Origin: Cacajao melanocephalus | Lineage: Eukaryota; Chordata; Mammalia; Primates; Pitheciidae | Length of the DNA: 64,000 nucleotides | Reading direction: 5' to 3' | Assembly: GCA_963573385.1 (NCBI GenBank) | Contig: CAUYLG010061875.1 | Location: 42,802-106,801 of the forward strand | Shown here: in pieces, positions 57,941-64,000 of the stretch | How positions within the stretch are numbered: position 1 is the stretch's first letter | Layout: every line of letters starts with the position of its first letter | Notes under the pieces: model-generated | The model's database searches: none | Told to the model about the DNA's origin: nothing | The model's input: only the letters and a program-made list of their open reading frames with translations | Made by a program: the position numbers and the translations under genes

Positions 57941-58560
57941 TGCACCCTGGGCCACGGCGCTGCCTGTGATCCTAGAGCCTGCTGAGGAGCTGCAGTGGAA
58001 TCTGCTCCACTCATGCCCAGGGCGTACTCTGCTCTGGCCCTGCGTGGATGAGAATGCCGGCACCCAGAGCTGAGCTGACTGGAGCAGAGGTTTCCCACTG
58101 TGGCCTGTTCTCTTCAGAATAGCATCTTCCCTGCACCTGTTGCTCTCAGATGTCTCCCATGGCAAATGCTAAGAAAAGAAATGGCATGAGCTGTTAGCAC
58201 CTGGAGCCAAGTCTTGACTTAGGCAAGGTCATGGGTCATGTTCCCTGGATAGACAAACCTTGTCCAGTTGGCCTTCCCACCCCGTCAGGCTTATCTCAAT
58301 GGCTTGGTCAGAAAGTGATTTAAGCAAGAGGGCTGCCGGGACAGTCAGGGTGCATATTGGTGGACCAGAGGGAAGTGTTAGTTACTGTGGCAACTTGGGA
58401 ATTCCTTTGGAGGGAGAGTTGTGACTAGAGGGTGTCTCACTGTCAGACTGACTGGAGATAAAAAAGGCCCCTCCGGCAGGACTAAAATGTCTATGACTCT
58501 GGGAAAGACCAAGAGTCATAGTCTAGAGAAAGTTCTGTTCAGTGGTCAAAACGTTGTAGA
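57941..58560. other. GPT2: Intron 11 unique sequence
   Basis: Nothing recognised. Confidence 0.5.
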
Positions 58561-58562
58561 GA

Positions 58563-58852
58563 GCCGGGCGCAGTGGCTCACACACTTCAGGAGGCCGAAT
58601 TCAGGATGGCTTGAGTCCAGGAGTTCAAGACCAGCCTGGGCAACATTAGTGAGATCCTGTCTCTACAAAAAAATTGTTTAAAAACCAGCCAGGGATGTTG
58701 GCACCTGCCCGTAATCCCAGCTACTTGGGAGACTGAGATAGGAGGATCGCCTGAGCCCAAGAGTTGGAGAGGCTGCAGTGAGCTATGATCACTACTGCAC
58801 TCAAGCTGGTGGAGCGGAGTGAGACCCTGTCTCCAAAAAAAAAAATAAAAAT
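58563..58852 (+). mobile_element. Alu
   Basis: Deletion in the left arm, A10 tail; about 270 bp before the last exon. Confidence 0.88.
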
Positions 58853-59042
58853 GTGCAGGCCTTCTGCAGTAACAGGTGGATATGTCTTAGCCTAAATGCT
58901 GCTCTGGTTTATTGCTTTTGTTCATGTGTATTACTTGGGTGAACAACATATGAATGAAGGAGAAAGTGGTCCAAGTGCCAGGCGCTATCCTGGCTGGAGC
59001 TGTCGAAGCTGACCAGGGCAGACCTCCCTCCTCCACTCCTAG

Positions 59043-59210
<168 letters not shown>

Positions 59211-59630
59211 GATCACCTGGGCCCCAGCGGGAGGCCCATCCTCGGCTCTACCTCCCGATGCCCACCCAGGCCAGGCTGATCTCGCCTCTCCCATGACTCT
59301 GCCTCGGGCCTCGCAGAGGCTGCTGGTCACTTCATCATCATTTTGCCCCTGGAGACGTCTTTCTTTGTGCCTTGATGTTGAGAGCGCCTCTCTTTTGAGC
59401 AAATGAGGGTTCTATATGCAACCAGAGTAGAGGGGACTTGCTCAGCAGGTGTGGCCAGGGTTCTCTGAATCTGTTACTGTTTTTGCTTCTGGAAAGTTCA
59501 TTTGGGGTTTACACCAACTAGGCTGTGTCGGGTGAGCTGTTTCAGATCTGGAGAAATGAGCAGGTGTTGGGAAATGTGTTACTTTACCGTAGTGAGGGCT
59601 GGAAATCCAAACTCACCACCGTGATCTGTG

Positions 59631-59636
59631 AATAAA
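59631..59636 (+). terminator. GPT2: Proximal polyadenylation signal AATAAA
   Basis: Canonical AATAAA 421 nt after the stop codon, followed by T/G-containing sequence. It would give a short-3'UTR mRNA if used. Confidence 0.5.
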
Positions 59637-61480
59637 GCCCTTAGCCATGTGAAGCATCCAGTCCTTTGAACAGAAGGGCCTAGAAGGCCGGCGGGGCTGA
59701 GAGAGGGTCTGTCCTGTGGCCTGGAGGCAGGTGCAGGGAGCGCAGTAGCTCGTGGACTGGGCAGGATGCCGCACTATGCTGGGGGCTGTGGCCATGGTCA
59801 GAGGGCCCCACGGTGAGGCGTGAGAGTGAGTCAGGCTGCAGGAAGAACCTGGTCTCCGCTTCTTAGCAACGCAGTCGGGCCTGAGAATTCTGTGCACCTG
59901 GCAGGCTTTGGGAATGAGGGGTTCTCTTGAACATGCTTAGGCTGGAACCCCATCTGAGAGGTCTCGCTGAACTTCAGGGACACAGAGTGCAGCCCGGCAG
60001 CATCCCAGTTCCGTGGAGAGTCCCGCTGGAATGGTGTGGACCCATCCCGCGGGTGACTGGTGCCTGTTCTCCCCGGGGCCTGACCGAGCCTGTGTGCACA
60101 CCGCCCCCTGCTGGTGGCAGCGGGGAAGTGAGGGCTGGAAATGTCCTCCCGGCAAGGGCAATCCCCGGGACCTGCCGACCAGCTAAGGCCTTGGCCTTTC
60201 TTGAATGATGGCAAGCTGCATCTGATCGGTTTCCTAGCTCTTAGGTGGTAAAAGTGCCTGGCAGCTTGGCTGCTGTGGAGGAGTCAGTGAGTTGTGACTG
60301 GAGGTTTATTGGCATGCTTTCGTGCAGAGCGTTTTGCCTTCACGTTAGCTTCCAGCTCCTCTCCCAGGCTGCAGACTCTAACCTGTGGCATCAGTCCTCT
60401 CCCGGGCCAGGAGGGCGCCTTCCCCCAGCATGCGGCTTCCCTGCCATTAGCAACCCTGGGCAGGCCGACCATATTCGAGGCCGCGGTGCTACGGGCTTAG
60501 CCCTCACCTCCCTCACTGGGAGCCTCCCCATCACCCCTGCCTTCCCCAGTGGGAAGTTAGGGAAGCTCAGGAGCCTGGGACCCCGTATGTCCCGAAATTG
60601 GGATTGGAGGAGCTGGAGAGAAAGCAGAAGAGACCGAGGAGTGAGGCTTAGAGCAGCCTCTCTGCTGTGATTTCCATACCAGGTCCGTGCAGAGGAAACA
60701 AACTCCAAACTGTCCTTACCCACCGACATCACAGCCCCTACGAAGAAAGGAGCCACAATCTCAAATAACAAAGGGGAATGTTTTAAAACTTTTCCTTCCT
60801 TAAAAAATGAAAAAAATTGCACTTGTGCTTGCTGTGTGGTATATAAACCAGGTTGTATCCCAGAGTCCTGAGGTTGGTGTCTGGTGGAAAGGTTAAATCG
60901 TAGAAGCTAGTCTATTTTTTATATTTTTGTAACAATTGCTTTTTTCATGGGGGAGGCAGGGTTAGTATTTATAGTCCTAACAAGTCCAGTAATTTTTTAT
61001 AAATCTCTTCAGATTATAACTAGCCCCTAAAAACTTTACAAAGTTTACATAATTTTTTAAAAGAGACTGTATACACTTGATTTGCTTTCAAAATAAATGA
61101 TAAGGTCAGCTGGTTTAGGAGGTTAACTTCGGGTAAGAATGCTGATCATGATAGGTTTGATTTTCTACAGATTCTGTTCTGGTACTTTTCCTGTCCGGGC
61201 ACCACCCGAGAAAGTTGTCATTTGAGGTCGCACTTGGAAGTTACATCTGTGAAGTTTCTGTCATTCATCCAGATCTATGTGTGTAGCATGAGCCGGGGAA
61301 GCACAGCAGGGCTGTGCCTCGGACGGCGCGTCGCTGCGCACCCAGAGGGTTGGCTGGCTGTTCCTGTTTTGATGTGTGTGGAGTTTGGGGGAGGAACAGA
61401 CACAGATCAACCTGTGGCTGTTTTCATGTCTAGGTTCTCACAGGCATCTCCCGACAATGGCTCTGCTGGAAATTTCCATA

Positions 61481-61486
61481 AATAAA
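61481..61486 (+). terminator. GPT2: Distal polyadenylation signal AATAAA
   Basis: Canonical AATAAA within ATAAATAAAATG. It is followed within 30 nt by GT/T-rich sequence (ACTGTGTTAAACTTTGATTG), as expected of a cleavage region. This is the probable main 3' end. Confidence 0.7.
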
Positions 61487-61774
61487 ATGTCCAAATGGTA
61501 ACTGTGTTAAACTTTGATTGTAGTTTGAATCTAAACATTGAGGACATTACTAACTTTACACCTTCACTCTTTGTAATTAATGTTTCCATAACAATAATGG
61601 GCATTTCCGCCAAACATGACAAACTCCAGTCACGGCTTCTTAGCTTCCGTGTCTTCTTAGAGTCATTCCTAAGACACCTGTGCTGCTTTTTCGTTCACTT
61701 GTGGAGAAACTTCGTGGATTATTTGAAATAGAATATAGTTAAAATGAACACTGGTGGAAGAGAAATAAGCCTTG

Positions 61775-61920
61775 GCCGGGCCCGGTGGCTCACGCCTGTA
61801 ATCCCAGCCCAGCACTTTGGGAGGTCAAGGCAGGCAGATCACAAGGTCAGGAGTTTAAGACCAGCCTGACTGTGACCAACATGGTTGAAACCCTATCTCT
61901 TAAAAAAAAAAAAAAAAAAA
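61775..61920 (+). mobile_element. Alu left-arm element
   Basis: GGCCGGGCCCGGTGGCTCAC start with a CAGCC duplication, then an A18 tail. Confidence 0.87.
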
Positions 61921-62116
61921 GAACGAACAGCCTCTCCCCTGGGCCTGGGGAGGGTGGGCAGGTGAGGGAGCAGTAGAGGCCTGTGGGCAAAGGGGGAATT
62001 GTCTATACCAGGGATTTCATTCATTTCCCATATTGATGTTGATTTTGATGTATGGTTTTGGAATTCAGGACTTTTTCTCAAAACTAAAATTTCTGTCTTC
62101 ACTGAAGAAAATTTGG

Positions 62117-62512
62117 TGGCCAGACACGGTGGTTCACACCTATAATCCCAGCACTTTGGAAGGCCAAAGTGGGAAGATCGCTGGAGCCCAGGAGTTCAAG
62201 ACCAGCCTGGGCAACCAAGTAAGATGATATCTCTATAAAAATTCAAAAAACTGGGAATGGTGGTGTGCACCTGTGGTCCTGTCTACATGGGAGGCTGAGG
62301 CAGAAGGATCACTTGGCCCCAATAGTTGAGAACAATCTGGGCAACAGACTGTGTCTTTACAAAAAAAATTTCAAAAAATTAGCCAGGCACAGGCGCACAC
62401 ACCTATTATAGTCCCAGCTACTTGAGAGGCTGAGGTGGGGGATCACTTGAGCCGTGATCACGCCACTGTGTGCTAGCCTGAATGAGACAGTGAGACCCGG
62501 TCTCTTAAAATT
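62117..62512 (+). mobile_element. Alu with duplicated arm
   Basis: Left arm, partial arm and right arm: three arm-like units in about 395 bp. Confidence 0.82.
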
Positions 62513-62519
62513 TGGAGAA

Positions 62520-62960
62520 TATAAAAGGAAAAAATTACTTCATTTGGAAGTGATAGAAATCCACTCAGAGTAGCATCAGCAGAAAAGAGGAAGTATGACC
62601 TCATGTACCTGGGAAGGAAACCCACTTTGGTTCTCAGGTTTACTCTGTTATAGGCAAAGTCTGTCTTGTCCAACTCCACTTGGAAAAATCACAAGGGAGG
62701 ATCCTGATTGGCTCCTTGGGCCCATGTGCCTTTCCCTGAGCCCAGCTCTGACCCGTGAGAATAGGGAGCTTTGGCTGGCCCTGTGCACAGAGCAGGAGGT
62801 AGAAACGGAATGAGCCAGCCCCACTGGAGCCCTAACATTGAAGAGGAGAAGCTGCTCCCTGTAGGAGAGGGAGTCAGATGTGGTGCTGCCCCAGCCAAAC
62901 CCATTTACCACAGGGCCCTTTCAGAAAGGGATGGAGGGAGGGAGGGGTTCAGGGTGGGTT
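62520..62960. other. Intergenic sequence, possibly an old repeat
   Basis: No family assigned. Ends in a GGGAGGGA-rich tract. Confidence 0.4.
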
Positions 62961-62962
62961 GA

Positions 62963-63353
62963 GGGGCTGAGCATGGTGGCTCACACCTATAATTCCAGTT
63001 CTTTGGGAGGCTGAGACAGGAGGTTTGTTTGACACTAGGAGTTCAGAACTATCCTGGGCAATAGCGAGAACTCTTCTCTGCAAAAAAACAGTTTCTAAAA
63101 TTACCTGGGCATGGTTGCACATGTCGTTGGTCCCAGTTACTCAGGAGGCCAAGGCCAGAGGACTGCTTGATGCTTAGGAGTTCAAGGCTGCAGGGAATCA
63201 TGGCACCACTGCATGTCAACCTGAGCCATAGAGCAGGACCCAGTCTCTTAAATAAAAGCGGGGTGTTGGGGGCGGAGGTGGCAGAGAGCCAAGATTGTGT
63301 GTCACTGCGCTCCAGCCTGGGTGACAGAGGCAGACCTTGTCTCAAAAAGAAAA
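62963..63353 (+). mobile_element. Alu with extra right-arm end
   Basis: Complete J-type Alu followed by a second right-arm end (CAGAGAGCCAAGATTGTG...). Confidence 0.83.
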
Positions 63354-63677
63354 AATGTATGTGGGTGATGTGTAGAAGGGAGGGGGATGATACTGTTTTC
63401 TACTGGTGGGCGCCTGCCCACTTCTCAGTGCTGTCTGCCGATATCCTGTCACCCTGCCTGCAAGCCAGGAGACCTCCAAGAAGAAGGAAGATGAACCTTA
63501 CTATTAGCCATGCACCAGCTCTCTTCTTAGGCACAGGTCAGCTGCAGAGTCAGAGAGAGATTTTATTTTCCACTTACAGACATACTGACCTTTTTGGTCT
63601 CTAAATTTTAAAACTTTAAAAATTGATTCATACACAGCTTAATAAAAACATCACCTCTCTTTAAAAAACTCAGGAGT

Positions 63678-63786
63678 GTCTATGGCCATACCACCCTGAA
63701 CGCCCCTGATCTCATCTGATCTCAGAAGGGCCTGGTTAGTACTTGGGTGGGAGACTGCCTGGGAATACCAGGTGCTGTAGGATTTT
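63678..63786 (+). pseudogene. 5S rRNA retropseudogene
   Basis: Starts GTCTATGGCCATACCACCCT and ends GGGAATACCAGGTGCTGTAG, matching 5S rRNA throughout. Differences are mostly at CpG sites, plus a roughly 13-nt deletion that removes the box A segment of the internal promoter. It is followed by an 11-base A run and flanked by AAAAAACTCAGGAG (63663-63676) and AAAGAACTCAGGAG (63801-63814), so it was inserted by the L1 machinery. It cannot encode functional 5S rRNA. Confidence 0.93.
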
Positions 63787-63788
63787 TA

Positions 63789-64000
<212 letters not shown>

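Larger units (their letters stand above)
59211..61505 (+). other. GPT2: GPT2 3' untranslated region
   Basis: About 2.3 kb from the stop codon to just past the distal AATAAA. No Alu or L1 interrupts it, unlike the sequence on either side. The proximal half is GC-rich. The distal half (from about 60.8 kb) is AT-rich with several T/A-rich runs. The end is placed by the polyadenylation signal, and the total fits the roughly 4-kb GPT2 mRNA. Confidence 0.8.

Overview
This window is vertebrate nuclear DNA, almost certainly human or a very close primate relative. It is saturated with primate Alu elements (J-, S- and half-Alu types), MST/THE1 (ERVL-MaLR) elements, old L1, L2, MIR, MER5 and Tigger fragments. 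It carries one complete intron-containing protein-coding gene, GPT2 (mitochondrial glutamic-pyruvic transaminase 2, ALT2), on the + strand. I recognised GPT2 from its protein sequence. From memory, not from a search, human GPT2 lies on 16q11.2.

Layout. Positions 1-19.4 kb are intergenic and repeat-rich. They hold two antisense MaLR elements (1.1-3.7 kb and 7.0-8.7 kb), pieces of 5' and 3' L1, a Tigger fragment and about 20 Alus. A weak coding-like block on the minus strand (12.2-12.6 kb) is the only hint of another gene-derived sequence. At 19.4-20.6 kb there is a CpG island promoter with two ZNF143-type motifs and, slightly upstream, a nine-base amino-acid-response-type motif. GPT2 coding exons follow at 20260-20502, 32615-32704, 35441-35549, 41200-41333, 44218-44461, 48066-48145, 50051-50187, 53284-53458, 55311-55466, 57450-57562 and 59120-59210. 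Joined, they give 1572 nt, that is 523 codons plus stop, with every junction GT-AG and in phase. A roughly 2.3-kb Alu-free 3' UTR carries a proximal AATAAA (59631) and a distal AATAAA (61481). From 61.7 kb to the end is intergenic Alu-rich sequence with a retrotransposed 5S rRNA pseudogene at 63678.

Function. GPT2 reversibly transfers the amino group between alanine and 2-oxoglutarate in the mitochondrial matrix, linking amino-acid catabolism, anaplerosis and gluconeogenesis. All other features are regulatory, intronic or repeat-derived.

Most unusual structures: a 141-bp copy of a segment 2.5 kb away lodged inside a scrambled Alu (43.2 kb); a similar short inverted copy joining 22.69 kb and 23.97 kb; a 1.5-kb CA-rich higher-order minisatellite just before exon 7 whose open frame runs into that exon; a 43-bp poly(A) micro-insertion with 18-bp target duplications (26.58 kb); and the 5S pseudogene with clean L1-type hallmarks. 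I found no previously undescribed multi-gene system. The novelty here is in rearrangement and retrotransposition footprints.
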